Below, piece after piece: positions 1-10,404 of a stretch of DNA of 64,000 nt. The DNA lies in assembly GCA_948567375.1 (NCBI GenBank), contig OX419755.1, forward strand, positions 6,205,001 through 6,269,000, in the 5' to 3' direction. Numbering within the stretch: position 1 is the first letter of the stretch; the number at the start of each line of letters is the position of its first letter. The notes below the pieces were generated by a model, which was given only the letters and a program-made list of their open reading frames with translations, did no database searches and was not told where the DNA came from. Source of the stretch: Lunularia cruciata. Its lineage: Eukaryota; Streptophyta; Marchantiopsida; Lunulariales; Lunulariaceae. The translations under genes and the position numbers were made by a program.

Positions 1-23
1 CCCTCAATGTAGAGTTTCATGCG

Positions 24-24
24 T

Positions 25-71
<47 letters not shown>
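24..71. repeat. (TA)n microsatellite
   Basis: An almost pure alternating TA run with one AA interruption near position 38. It is a simple sequence repeat with no coding signal. Confidence 0.95.
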
Positions 72-72
<1 letters not shown>

Positions 73-114
73 CAAAAATAAATTTCGGTGGGCCATATCC
101 TCAACATGTATATC

Positions 115-430
115 ATTACACCCGTAGTTTCGAAGGAAAGCATGCATCGTAGCGGGATTCACGTACAATCGCACTAGAGCACACAGTGACAATAATACCA
201 CGCGCGTGGTGGGAATTGCTCGTGGAGCATACTTCGTAGGTCCTACAAGCATTGAGCGCGCATCAAGGAAGCATCATCATCCTTACATCCTTACAGCAGT
301 AGTTTCGGAAGAAGGAATGCCTCGTAGTGGTATTCCTGCACAATTGCACTACAGCACACCACGTCATACAGGTACCACGATGAATTGCACGAGCGCATAC
401 TTCGTAGCTCCTACAAGCAGTGAGCACTCA
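115..430. repeat. Two-unit diverged tandem duplication, period about 170 bp
   Basis: Two similar blocks follow each other. The marker GTAGTTTCG occurs at 124 and 299, and ACTTCGTAG occurs at 231 and 399, giving offsets of 168-175 bp. Both blocks end in a CCTACAAGCA-like stretch followed by (T/A)GAGC. A frame at 206-487 crosses both units but has no recognisable domain, so I treat it as chance. The block is richer in CG dinucleotides than the DNA to its right. Confidence 0.7.
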
Positions 431-490
431 TGGCCGAAGTTTTTGACAGAAATTAATATTGCGTTACAACGATTCCACACAAACTAGATT

Positions 491-1675
491 CTGTGTATCT
501 ACAATAAGCTTAAACTTGGATCTACTGTAGTAGAACTCAACTTGAGCGGTGTGCGCTCCAGTGATGAAGACGGTACATGAACTTGAATTGCGAGAACATG
601 CATAAGCTCGGGTTTTTCTGTGATTTAGTTATAATTATAACACCTACTTTTTGATAAAAATGAAGATCAAGTTAATCAAATATACTGTTCAGGAGTAGAG
701 GGAAGGAAGAATTGGAGAACATTGGACAAAAATGTTATGTTGCAACTTTCCCTCGGCGGAGGTGTCCAGCCTTAAGATTGGACGACTAGAGTTGCCAAGG
801 CCGTGTTGGACACTATGGGGTTTCAGATTTCAGAATGTAGGATACTTACGGATAGAATAGTGACATTCATAAATTGTTTTACGGGTACCCATAAATTGAA
901 AAATGTCCAAAAATGAATCCTTATAAAGTATCATTTTACAAGTATTGAGTGTTTGAGGACCATTCAATTATAAATTCAGAGGATGAATCACAGGTTTAGT
1001 AGGTAAACAAACGGGTATTTAATGAAACGTACAAGGGGACGAATGAGAATATGACACATAGATGAACGCCTTCCATAAACACAATTTCCCTCTATAAATT
1101 CCATTGGACTACTTCAAATTTCACATGGCTTCAACATAGAAGGATTCCTGGACTGAAAAATGTCCAACGGAAATTTACATGGATGCAAAATTGAGAGTTC
1201 CCTCCAAGTGGATTCACATTTTGAATAATAGTCTATCAAACCTGAATGAAAAATAGTGTGTTGAGAAGTTTTCACCCGGAAGAGAAATTGCTAATAGGAG
1301 TTGCTTTGTGCAACAACACAAGGCTAGTTATGGAAGATTTGAGCATAACGCCACCAATTATCAAAATCTCTCCCCATTCTTGAGTAGGTCATTTCTATCA
1401 ATTTATCAAATTCTCCACCCATTCTCAAGTCTATTATTTATCATGATATTCCCATGTGGTAAATTGTTAGATCTTTTGAATATAGCATTTCCAATTCTCT
1501 CTTCATCAATAAGCAAAGTGAAAAAGTATGAAGATCAATTTAGAATGATAACGTACCATTATGGACTGATTTTAGATTATTTAGATGATTGGAGCATTTT
1601 GTAAAATTTATGTTGGAATTTGTAAAAAGCCTATGCAGAAGTGCATCACCTTTATTTACATGGCTACCTATTTGA
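491..1675. other. Unassigned intergenic DNA
   Basis: I see no protein domain, RNA gene or clear repeat boundary here. A 98-codon frame at 1308-1604 is rich in Ser, Leu, Ile and Phe and contains a short internal echo (TCAAATTCTCCACCCATTCT-like). I do not call it a gene. The segment ends where the copia LTR begins at 1676. Confidence 0.5.
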
Positions 1676-1934
1676 TGTCAAGAATCTTGTAGCACACACA
1701 AGAGGCAGACTGGGGATAAACCAAGAGAAAATGGTATGGGTAGGCAAGCCTTGTAGTATATATACAGATTTGAGAACAATGTGCTACCCACAAGGAGGGT
1801 AGGCCAAGCACCTAGTGTGCCATGTAGGCTTTCTAACTAACTCTATAACAAGTATACAAAGTCTGAACTGAATGCTATACAAGTTTAGTAATTGTATTCT
1901 AATTCACACCTATAAAGAGCTTGGAGTATGAACA
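1676..1934 (-). repeat. Copia 3' LTR
   Basis: A TG...CA segment of 259 bp in plus orientation, starting TGTCAAGAATC and ending GGAGTATGAACA. Its right edge abuts the polypurine tract complement and its left part matches the 5' LTR at 7351-7548. The bases left of it are TTTGA, with no partner visible because the other LTR end is lost. Confidence 0.85.
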
Positions 1935-1948
1935 CTCCCCCTCAAGCT
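1935..1948 (-). other. Copia polypurine tract
   Basis: The plus strand reads CTCCCCCTCAAGCT, so the minus strand reads AGCTTGAGGGGGAG immediately before the LTR start TGTTCATACTCC. GAGGGGGAG next to TGTT is the usual plus-strand primer arrangement in plant copia elements. Confidence 0.85.
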
Positions 1949-2300
1949 CCTATCAATGCACTATACGCCTAACTGATTTGGGCATACCTTTGTAAAGAAG
2001 TAAGCAACTTGCTCATTTAAGCTTGGAAATAAGAGATCTATCTCACTTGCTAGTACCTTTTCTCTAATGAAGTGATGTTGCACTTCAATGTGTTTTGTCC
2101 TAGCATGAAATACAAGATTACTAGCAAGTTTAATACTACGTTTGTTATCTACATAGATAACAATTGCATAGGGGACACATACACCAATGTTAGCAAGTAG
2201 CCTCCAAAGCCAAACTGCTTCACATACAGTGTTGGTCGCCCCTCTATACTCTAGTTTGCAAGAAGACAAGGATACTATAGCTTACTTCTTTGAGGACCAA
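1949..2300 (-). pseudogene. Copia RNase H fragment
   Basis: The frame at 1961-2269 encodes the C-terminal half of a copia RNase H. It contains EYRGATNTVCEAVWLWRLL, then a VIYVDN segment (family usual CDN), then HARTKHIEVQHHFIREKV and EQVAYFFTKV. These are conserved landmarks of the copia RNase H tail. The catalytic-type Asp of VDN is kept. The N-terminal half is frame-shifted and not readable as one piece. Confidence 0.9.
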
Positions 2301-2399
2301 CTCGTAGTTGCACTTCCCAAACTAAAAGCATAGCCAAATGTGGACCACCATCCAAAGTACTCCATACCTAATCTAAATCTATAAATCCACACAATTGCA

Positions 2400-3425
2400 C
2401 ACTCTTTATTGCTATGTTATGAAGTCCAAACTATATAGTGAAATTTACAAACTACATAATCCTCCAAACTACACCAAGATGTGTCTTCTAAGGATTCTGC
2501 ATGAATTGACTCACAAGTCCCTCATCATAGCTCAATTTTGGTCTTGTGATAGTGGGATAGGGCAAAATCCACACCATCTATCTATACATAATAGGATCTT
2601 CAAGTAACTCTCCTTCAACATGAATCAACTTCAAATTCTGTTCTAAGGGTGTGGAGATCGGCTTACAAGCCATCATACCATACTTGGCAAGCATGTCAAT
2701 AGTATAATGTTGCTGCAATAGCCACATATCTTCATCATCCTTGATGAACTCAACTACAAGGAAATATCTTAACTCCTCCAAATCCTTCATCTCAAACTTA
2801 GCATGCAACCTTTGCTTAATTTTTTGAATCTACTTCTCACAACTCCCACTCAAGATTAAATCATCTACATAGATTGTGAAATGAAAATGTAACAACTTGC
2901 TTTACTCAACACATAAAGGGAGGAGTCTAAATCACTCTAAACCCAAACTCTTGCAAAACACTATTGATCTTACCATACTAGGTTTTAGGAGCTTGCTTGA
3001 GTCCATTTCAAGCCTTCTACAACATGCACACTTGAGTTGAAAAAAATGGATCTTCATACTTAGGTGGCAACACCATATATACCTCATCTTGAAGACCTCC
3101 ATTCAAGAAGGCATTCTTCACATCCATCTAAAGCAACGTCCAATACTTACTAATTACTATGGTTATTACGATTTGAATAGTAACCATCTTAGCAAAAGGA
3201 CTAAACATCTCATCATAATCAATTCCATGCTCATGTGCATAACCCTTGACTACCAAACTAGCCTTGTACATACTCATAGAACCATCTTGGCTCCACTTCA
3301 TATTTTACACCCATCTATAGCCAATTGCCTTCTTACCATGTGGTAAGTCCATTTACTCCTTCATTCATTGTTGGCTTAGGATAGTGATCTCCTCATCCAT
3401 GGCTGCCACATATTGCTCATTCCAT
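2400..3425 (-). pseudogene. Copia reverse transcriptase, C-terminal part
   Basis: The YVDD catalytic box, in the context YVDDLILSG, lies at 2860-2871. Downstream (2578-2808) is FEMKDLEELRYFLVVEF, matching the copia FEMxDLGxLxYFLGxE segment, and a KPISTPLEQN stretch. Several frame changes and stops break the domain. At 3425 it is interrupted by a solo LTR, and the remainder resumes at 4042. Confidence 0.9.
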
Positions 3426-4041
3426 TGTAATACTTTGAGGACAAGAGAAATCTCAAGTGTAATACTCCAAGGACAAGAGAACTCCCCAAGGGAGATACAA
3501 GAGAGAAAATGCAAGTTTCACACTCAATACTCCGATGTCCAGAAGGAGCACCTTCTCTTTATTATATAGCAAAGAAGATCCACTCAAAGAAAGCTCAACC
3601 CTTGGATCAGATACATGGATTGGTGACCTGTCAGCAAGCTCCATCCTTGGATTAGTTGTTTGGATGGGTGGCATGTCAATCCTTGTCCTATCTAGTTGGT
3701 CCAAAGGGAATATTTAGGGAATCTTCCTATAAGGAGCTCAAAATCATGTAGGTGAGGTACCATTAGAAAGCTCTCAATGAGATGAATCATAGGGTAAGAA
3801 GGCAAGTCTCTCCCTCTTGAAGGGTAAGACTATTTCTATTTTCAAGGCCTAATTTATCTGTTTAGGCCTCCAAAATTGGCTCTAAAGTTTTAGGCTATTT
3901 TTGGCTTCTGCCCTATTAGTAGAAATACTCTTTTGATGACACCTCTGTCTGATCTTCTCAGCCCAATGTACACAACATTCTTTTAGATGTTACCAAGTCA
4001 CTTTTCACCTCTAGATAATATGTCTAGCTACTTGTATTACA
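3426..4041 (-). repeat. Solo LTR of the chromovirus family (S2a), target duplication TCCAT
   Basis: A TG...CA segment of 616 bp. TCCAT occurs directly before it (3421-3425) and after it (4042-4046), a perfect 5-bp target duplication. Removing the segment and one TCCAT rejoins the copia RT reading (MQEA.WNEQYVAAMDEE). The sequence matches 53286-54013, the 3' LTR of the chromovirus, which sets the sense strand as minus. Positions 3426-3470 hold a short internal repeat of the terminal TGTAATACT motif. A TATATAATAAAG-type promoter or polyadenylation signal lies near 3560-3575 on the minus strand. Confidence 0.9.
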
Positions 4042-5320
4042 TCCATAATGCTTCTTGCATAGTATTTGGCTCCTATTCTTGGAGCACATTCACCATATAT
4101 GCATGATGAGAGGCAAGGAAACCCTCATGCTATGAGCCTTTGAATAAAATGTTTGACTTTGCTCAAGCGTAAAGGCATCTGGTCCATTGTAGATCCATTA
4201 GCACAACCTCTTGCATTTGCCATTACACTTGTGGCATCCCTAAGGCAATTTAAAGTATGAACTTCAAAACTACACTACTGCTAGGTTCTGGATCAGATTC
4301 TGGTCTTTAGCACACTCTATTAGACCATGGCATCATACGTTTGAAGCTTCTATCACTCCTTTGCATCAATAGTGAGGTTTTTTTGTTTGTCAACATGCTC
4401 CTCCTTAGCATGCAATCAAGGAGCATGAAGAGGCTTGGCGGCGCATACCAAGCCTTTTGCTCATCAAACACAACATCCATAGATACATACAAATTTTTCC
4501 TAGAGGGATCATAACATCTATATCCCTTTGCTTGGAGAGCATAGCTTTAGAATATATAATGCATAGCTTTGGGATCAAGCTTGTTATGCTTCTCATCTGG
4601 ACTATGCAAAAACATAAACACAACTAAGGACTTTTAAATGTTCTAGGTCAAGCTTATTCCCTATAAATGCCTTCATGGGGGTGCAAGAAGGAACCACTAT
4701 GGATGGACATCTATTTATAAGGTAAACTGCATATACAACAGTTTCTACGTGATAGATTTTAGGCATAAGAGTCTTGTTTAGCATAGCATGTGTAGCCTCT
4801 ACTATATGATTATTCTTTCATTTTGAAACTCCATTCTGTTGTGGATTGTAACTATATTTTTATTGGCATTGGATGTCATGATCTTGCAAAAATGTTGTGA
4901 GTTTTATGCATAAGTATTCACCTCTTCCATCTGACCTAAAATAAAGAATATGGTGTATGTATTGCTTCTCTACAAGGTCTTAAATGTTTAGAAAATAGAA
5001 AAAACCTCAAATTTTTGCTTCAAGAAATACACCCAAGTGAATCTAGAGAAATCATCTATGAAAGACACAAAGTATTGAGAACCATTCAAGTTGGATGTTG
5101 AAGCTATCCATACACAAATGTGCACCAACTAAAGTAGTTTGGTGGCATTTTTTTTGTTGGGTATTGAAGGGCTGCCTAGCTTGTTTTCTGAACTGACAAG
5201 TGGGGCAGATCTCCACACTATCACTACATGTAAACTATGGAATATTTGTAACTACGGCAGTGTTTGGCAGATTCTTTAGCTTTTGGACATTCATGTGGCC
5301 AAGGCACTTATGCCAAATTT
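4042..5320 (-). pseudogene. Copia integrase and start of RT
   Basis: Read right to left, an HHCC zinc domain (IWHKCLGHMNVQKL..., then EICPTCQ) lies near 5190-5300. A broken catalytic core contains a D/FSILCVF region, SDGRGEY and a YNPQQNGVSK segment that carries the catalytic Glu region in degraded form. The frame at 4602-4784 gives VYLINRCPS...LKVLSCVYVFA, the copia segment after the core. The first RT codons lie at 4047-4110. Multiple stops make it non-functional. Confidence 0.85.
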
Positions 5321-5760
5321 GCATATCAGTCACCTATGATACACTCCATCCATACATTGCTGTCTGAATTCAAGGCATTGTGTTATCCAGTTTGAATAGC
5401 CTGCCACATCTAGTCCATGTAGATATTATTGTTTGTGTAGCTGTAGTTTGAATCACAATACCATCTGGATTAAGAAAAGCTTGATACCCTAACACTACTA
5501 GTTGGCCTATTGAGACAAGATTACAAGAAAATGGTATGTACAAAGAGAACATCATATAATGTTGAGATCTTAGACGTTGAGGCAACAACATGCACTTTCC
5601 TCATATGAGTAATCTGATATTAAGTATCATTGCATTTAACGAAAATAGCGGGATGTAGAACTAGTCTGAGATGATTGAACTAACCTTGAGGTACTATCAT
5701 GCAATTTCCAGCTCTGGAATCAATGTACCACTCCTCAATGGGCTGCACAATAGTTCCCAT
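5321..5760 (-). pseudogene. Copia protease and gag-pre-integrase region
   Basis: Near 5720 the minus strand reads WYIDSRAGN, a decayed form of the WxxDSGAxxH active site of copia aspartic protease, with Gly replaced by Arg. The frame at 5370-5591 contains FSCNLVSIGQL, matching the LYDVLFVPxLxxNLxSVxQL landmark between protease and integrase. A frame change separates the two parts. Confidence 0.8.
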
Positions 5761-5859
5761 GACATGGGTCATTGTCAACAAGCTCTCTTCTTCAAGATCA
5801 TTGTAGTCGTCAAAATCACAAGTTGCAAAATTCTGTTGAGCAATGTAGCCTCAACCAAT

Positions 5860-6773
5860 ATTATAGTCTCATTGTTGCCAATTGTGACAATCACAAGCAT
5901 AGTGGCCTTTTGCACCACAATGGTTACATTGCATAGAAGGAATGTAGCCTCTACTCTTCAAATCTTGACTTTGTTATGGTTGGCCGGTTTGTGGGTCTGG
6001 TAACAACTTGGATGCTAATGTTGATGTTGATGTCCACAAGCACCTCCTCCATCACCATTGTGTTGTAAGCTCCCACATCCAGAAATATATCCATGTCCTC
6101 TACCTCTGCTTGCACTTGCATACATAGCTTGATCTTACTAGTACAAATTAGAGGAAGACCATTGGTTTCCTATCAATCACATTTCTTCAATTACCAACAA
6201 GGAGCTTAGATCTTGAAATGAAGGAAAACTCACGCATAGCAATTGATGTCTACAAATATTGGTTCTTAAGACCCAATCCTTGTAAGGCAATCATGGTTAA
6301 ATCATCATCATCTATTGCGACTACAATGCTACCAAGTTGGTCAACAATACCCCTCATAGACATAACATACTTGTTCATAGATTGTGACCCCTTCTTGACA
6401 ACATTAAGCTTTTGTTTCAACTGCACCTTGTGCACCTTAGTAGATGTCTCAAACACCTTCCCAATCTCCTCCCATGCACATTGTGGTGTCTCTGCATCTT
6501 GAACATAGCCACACATAGAAGCAAAAATGGAGATCTTAAGGTAATGCAAGACTTGGTTAGCTCTGGGCTCTTATCATCTCCTTCTGGTTTCATCTCCTCC
6601 CCTATGGAAATCTCCAATAGTTCTTGTCCCATAAGGAAGTACATCATGCATAGTTTCCATACAACATAGTTGCCTTTTTCAAGCTTCTTGATTATGATGG
6701 ACCCCACACTACATTCAGCCCTTTTTGATCTGTACTCAAAAAAGAAAGTTAATCGCTCACCTGTCTGCTCCAA
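5860..6773 (-). pseudogene. Copia gag with CCHC zinc knuckle
   Basis: The N-terminal gag (6417-6773) contains LEKGNYVVWKLCMMYFLMG, the NYxxWKxxMxxxL motif of copia gag. The frame at 6250-6549 continues with VQLKQKLNVVKKGSQSMNKY, the typical L..LKM.EG.S..EHI segment. A zinc knuckle CNHCGAKGHYACDC (CX2CX4HX4C) lies intact at 5887-5928. Frame changes near 6420-6550 separate the pieces. Confidence 0.9.
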
Positions 6774-7338
6774 TAAAGCATAACATCCTCACTCATGATG
6801 AAAACTCTTCTCTTTACTCTACACCACTTTGAACATGCATCTCTATTGATCATGAAAGAAGACACAAAAGTCAAGAATATGTGAAGAAACACAAGAAAGA
6901 TACTTTTTTGAAGTATAATTGATAGGACAAAGACCTTTGCAATGGTGAATAAAGGAAAAACATGCCAAGAACCTCAAGAAAATGTGGATTTTAGAGTTTG
7001 AAGGCAAAAATCAAAGTGCTCCTAAAGTAAAAATTTTGCCCTAATATTGCTCATGAAAATCTCTGATTATGTTGAAACTTGATAGAAAACAAAATTTTGA
7101 ACAAGACAACCTAAAGGACTCGGGGTGATGTTATTTTGGTAAAAAAAAATCATCTTTATTCCTTAAAAAATGCAATGGAAGTTTTGGCAATGCATACTAT
7201 TGGCACCTTTCTTCACTATCTTATGGCTGTTGGAACTTTGGGTTCAGCAGCACATGCTGCTACTGCATTATAGCAAGGATTTCTTTATCAAAGCTGTACT
7301 TTTCTTGCTGGCATTGAAGGCTCTCCATGCTTTGTGTT
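6774..7338 (-). other. Copia 5' leader
   Basis: The non-coding leader of the copia remnant between gag and the primer binding site. I see no domain. A 103-codon frame on the opposite strand (7170-7481) is produced largely by the GA repeat in the LTR and is not a gene. Confidence 0.5.
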
Positions 7339-7350
7339 GCTTAGATACCA
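7339..7350 (-). other. Primer binding site, initiator tRNA-Met type
   Basis: The minus strand reads TGGTATCTAAGC directly next to the 5' LTR. The standard initiator-Met primer site is TGGTATCAGAGC, so two positions differ. This is the expected primer for plant copia elements. Confidence 0.85.
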
Positions 7351-7367
7351 TGTCAAGAATCTTGCAG

Positions 7368-7450
<83 letters not shown>

Positions 7451-7548
7451 GTGTGGGATAAACCAAGAGGAGATGGTCTAGGTAGCACATCCCCTTGTAT
7501 ATACACAGATCTGAGAACAATGTCCTATCCACAAGGAGAGTAGGCCAA
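7351..7548 (-). repeat. Copia 5' LTR, truncated, with GA expansion
   Basis: It begins TGTCAAGAATCTTGCAGCAC in plus orientation, matching 1676-1695, and stays similar to the 3' LTR through GTAGGCCAA at about 7547. The remaining ~110 bp of the LTR is absent. The 3' LTR has CACACACAAGAGGCAGACTG where this copy has a long GA run. Confidence 0.85.
7372..7447. repeat. (GA)n microsatellite inside the copia LTR
   Basis: About 38 uninterrupted GA units. The paired LTR lacks it, so the expansion took place in this copy after insertion. Confidence 0.95.
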
Positions 7549-7557
7549 AACCAACCA

Positions 7558-8104
7558 TGGCATTTTCAAAAGATTTAGCTAAGATGGCTGCTTTGAAGAC
7601 AAAGATTCTTGAAGCACGTGAGAGATGCAAATTAGCAAAGATTGAGGCTTGCAAAAATAGAGAAGATGAAATTCAAAGTGGAACCTAAAAGAGCTAAAGT
7701 TGAAATATAGAATTTGAAGGTTGAGGCAGAGAAGAGAAAGTGTGATGAGAAACAAAGATCCAAAGTTCAGAAGCTTTAATTCAAAGAGAGTGAAACAAAA
7801 TCTAAGCATGTCTACACATTGACTCTAGAATTAACTAGAGCAAAAAAGTCTCTTGAGGAGATTGGAAATGTTATAAAGGTTCTTTAAGAAGTGTATTCAC
7901 ATCCTTACAAGAGTGATAGAAATGACTTTGTACCAAATTATACACCCTATGCTAGTGTTATTGACAACAAAGGTATCTAAGATAGTTTCATATAAGAATG
8001 CACTAACACATTCATCCAATGAGAATTCAATAAAAATATATGCTCTTATTGCAAGTATGGTGCAAATACATAAGAATGTCCCTTGGAGAATTAAAATTTT
8101 TTAA
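7558..8104 (+). pseudogene. Broken gag-like reading frame (basic coiled coil plus possible zinc knuckle)
   Basis: From ATG at 7558 the reading is MAFSKDLAKMAALKTKILEA and continues as a Lys/Glu-rich, helix-prone stretch. Single stops and frame changes occur at about 7686, 7710 and 7780, then LTLELTRAKKSLEEIGNVI continues. Near 8040-8090 one frame gives CSYCKYGANT, a stop, then ECPLE, resembling a decayed CCHC knuckle. Coiled coil followed by a knuckle is typical of a gag-type protein, but I recognise no family. It abuts the truncated copia LTR. Confidence 0.35.
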
Positions 8105-8174
8105 TTAAAATTTTAATTGAAATTTTAATTCCTCTTAAATGTTGAAAAATATTAAATATAATCTTGAAATGTTT

Positions 8175-8490
8175 TGTCTATGCCAACATGCAATGGAGTG
8201 CACTAGAGTGCACTGATGGGGATTTACTATCACTATGATAGCATGCATCGATGTGCATCAGGATGCATTGGGATGCATTGAGTAAAATTTACTATCTTCA
8301 ACATCATGCATTGGGTTGCATTGAGGGCAATTTACTATTAACACTTGCATATGTTGGGTTATGTTGGACTACATTGATAGATATTTTAGTGTTTGCACCA
8401 GCATGTGTTGGGATGCACTTGAGTGCATTGAGGAATTTTTTTTATCTATGCTAATATGCATTGAAATGTATTGGTATGTGCTATGATTCT
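8175..8490. repeat. Diverged minisatellite, about six units of 42-65 bp
   Basis: Units share a core close to GCATGCATTGGGATGCATTGAG followed by a T-rich tail (ATTTACTATC at 8222, 8287 and 8330, ATTTTTTTTATC near 8436). Unit breaks fall near 8230, 8296, 8339, 8392 and 8447. The 67-codon frame crossing it (8251-8454) is a by-product of the repeat. Confidence 0.75.
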
Positions 8491-8773
8491 TGGTCCCATC
8501 CAAATGTATTTTAAGTGAGTGAGTTTATCAAGACACTTTGTGAAAATCAAGTGGATGCAATTTTTCCTACATCTTCCAAGTTTGTACTAAGTCTTGTGAG
8601 ATGGACTTAATAGCAGTTGGGAAACTTGGAATAAAGGAAAGTTAGAGAATTGAGTTACCATTCCTTAACTTGTCAACAATATTTTATGGGTAATTATAAA
8701 TAGGAGTAGCTAGTCTAACAATTCTAATGATAGAGAGTTTGACATACCATTTTGACACTTCAAATCACAAAGT
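8491..8773. other. Unassigned spacer
   Basis: AT-rich DNA with no recognisable feature. Confidence 0.5.
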
Positions 8774-9304
8774 TCATGCAACCTGCAAGGGTATGAGATA
8801 TATTATGTCTGACAATATAGTATCTAATAAAAAATGATGTATGTAATATAATAACCAATGTGTATACATAGATGGAATTTCACTTTCAAGTGCGCTAGGG
8901 TTGTCTAGGGCATGCAAGTGCATCTTCAAAGCATTGTCTATGCATATCATAATGTATTGAGTAGGGACTATATGCACACATGTATTCCCATTTCTTGTCA
9001 AGCAAGGAGCAATCCCAAATAGTCTTAGCTTATCCGAAATATGGGTTTGCATATAAACTTGGAGACATCTTGAGCTCCACTCCTCCTCCAAGAATGTAAT
9101 AGCCAATTGGTCATCATCTTTAAATCTAACTAATGGAGCTACCAACAGGTCAAATGAAGAAGTACATGATGTCCTAGATGTATAAGCCAATATAAAGTGT
9201 TGAGAGTGGATAGCACCATGGAGGTGGTTCTTGAAATATGGTAAAATTGCACTATCTATTATCAAAATATCCCAATGGATAATCCTAATGAAGTAAGTAA
9301 AGCA
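8774..9304 (-). CDS. Unrecognised open reading frame, possibly a gene fragment
   Basis: A frame on the minus strand is open from just after a stop near 9305 to 8774. It has no ATG at the left of the conserved-looking part. The nearest alternative start is TTG at 9263-9265, which would give 163 codons. The translation has balanced composition (Asp, Glu, Cys, His and Arg present) and includes RFKDDDQLAITFLEEEWSS. No domain, signal peptide or membrane segment is evident. It lies next to the S1 solo LTR with no transcription signal that I can identify. It could be a fragment of a decayed gene or chance. Confidence 0.25.
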   Translation of the reverse strand, partial: CFTYFIRIIHWDILIIDSAILPYFKNHLHGAIHSQHFILAYTSRTSCTSSFDLLVAPLVRFKDDDQLAITFLEEEWSSRCLQVYMQTHISDKLRLFGIAPCLTRNGNTCVHIVPTQYIMICIDNALKMHLHALDNPSALESEIPSMYTHWLLYYIHHFLLDTILSDIIYLIPLQVA

Positions 9305-10404
9305 TTACATCTCACTCTAAACTCTCTAAACCCATCAATGTACATGAAAGTGTCACTCAACAAACCTATATGACACTCCTTTGTGTGTAATCTCTTAAGA
9401 AAGATGGCCCATCTCCACGAAGACACAAGTAGGAACTCTAAAATTCTCCTTGTGCTATCATATTATATTATAAGCTCAAAGTATGTGAAATAAAACTGCA
9501 AAAACTATTTAACTTGTGGTACACACATTTTTCATTTTTGACAAAGTTTCAAAGAAGAAGTGCCTTACTGAAACTAAATTGAATCCAAATGGAGAAGAAA
9601 AGAGGAGAAACCTATATTTTGATCCAGCCAAGGAAGTTGAATTCATGTAAGAGGAAGAAGGACTCGGATTGGATCAGACCCAAAGGAGGGCAGACCTGAA
9701 GCATGATTGGATTGAAGGAGGGTTTCTTTGCATTGGAATAGAAGTTACAATTCAGGATTACTGCGGGGCCATATCTCAATGACAAAAAGTCCAAATCATG
9801 TGTGCTATATTTCTTGAAAGCGTCTTTTTTAGGGCTTTCTGCTGCCACCAAAATCATAGAGTTTGGAGGATTGTAACAGAAGTTATAAGCATTTGAAGTT
9901 TGGGAGTAGATGTATAGAGTAGTTGAGTGTCTTTGGGTTAGTGTCTTTGGGTTCACAATACTTTGGGTCTATGTTCTTTGGGTCTCTACAACTTTGGGTT
10001 GGAAGCTTCTTTCCACAAGATGAAGGTGACCATATCTGAGGTAGTCGGACCTCGAAGTGTAGTGAAGGTGACTTTGGGAGTCTTGCCAGTGGCATCAGAG
10101 GAAGTTAGAGTAGGGGAAGAAGATATTTAGGATATCCATGACTTCAATTTCAGATCTGATTGAAGATATGATAGAATTAGAAGAGAAATAGTAGTAGTGA
10201 ATGAACCCGAAGTGCAGATCAGACAGTAAGTCTCTTCAGGTCAATTACATGAGCGATTAGGGGAAAGTGGGTTACAAATTGAAGGTGTAGATAATGTACC
10301 CATGCTTTCAATTACAATTCTTGATGAGGATATAGTAGAATTAGCAAAGGAATTGATAGAAGTTAGAAGTCCAAAGTTGTAGAAGTAGGAGTGCAGGTGT
10401 CTTT

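Larger units (their letters stand above)
1676..7548 (-). mobile_element. Decayed Ty1/copia LTR retrotransposon, nested insertion inside
   Basis: Read on the minus strand the order is 5' LTR (7351-7548, truncated), primer site, gag, protease, integrase, reverse transcriptase, RNase H, polypurine tract and 3' LTR (1676-1934). Protease-integrase-RT order is diagnostic of Ty1/copia. The two LTRs share a core running from TGTCAAGAATCTTG to GTAGGCCAA. Every domain is split by stops and frame changes, so the element is dead. A chromovirus-family solo LTR (3426-4041) is inserted in the RT. The outer end of the 5' LTR is missing, so no target duplication can be read. Confidence 0.9.

Noticed and set aside
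206-487. 93-codon frame at the left end
   Set aside because: Spans both units of the tandem duplication and has no domain or supporting signal.
7170-7543. Frames with long Arg-Glu or Ser-Leu runs on both strands
   Set aside because: They are translations of the GA microsatellite in the copia LTR.
8251-8454. 67-codon Cys/His-containing frame
   Set aside because: Produced by the minisatellite units, so its periodic HALGCIE-like pattern follows the DNA repeat.
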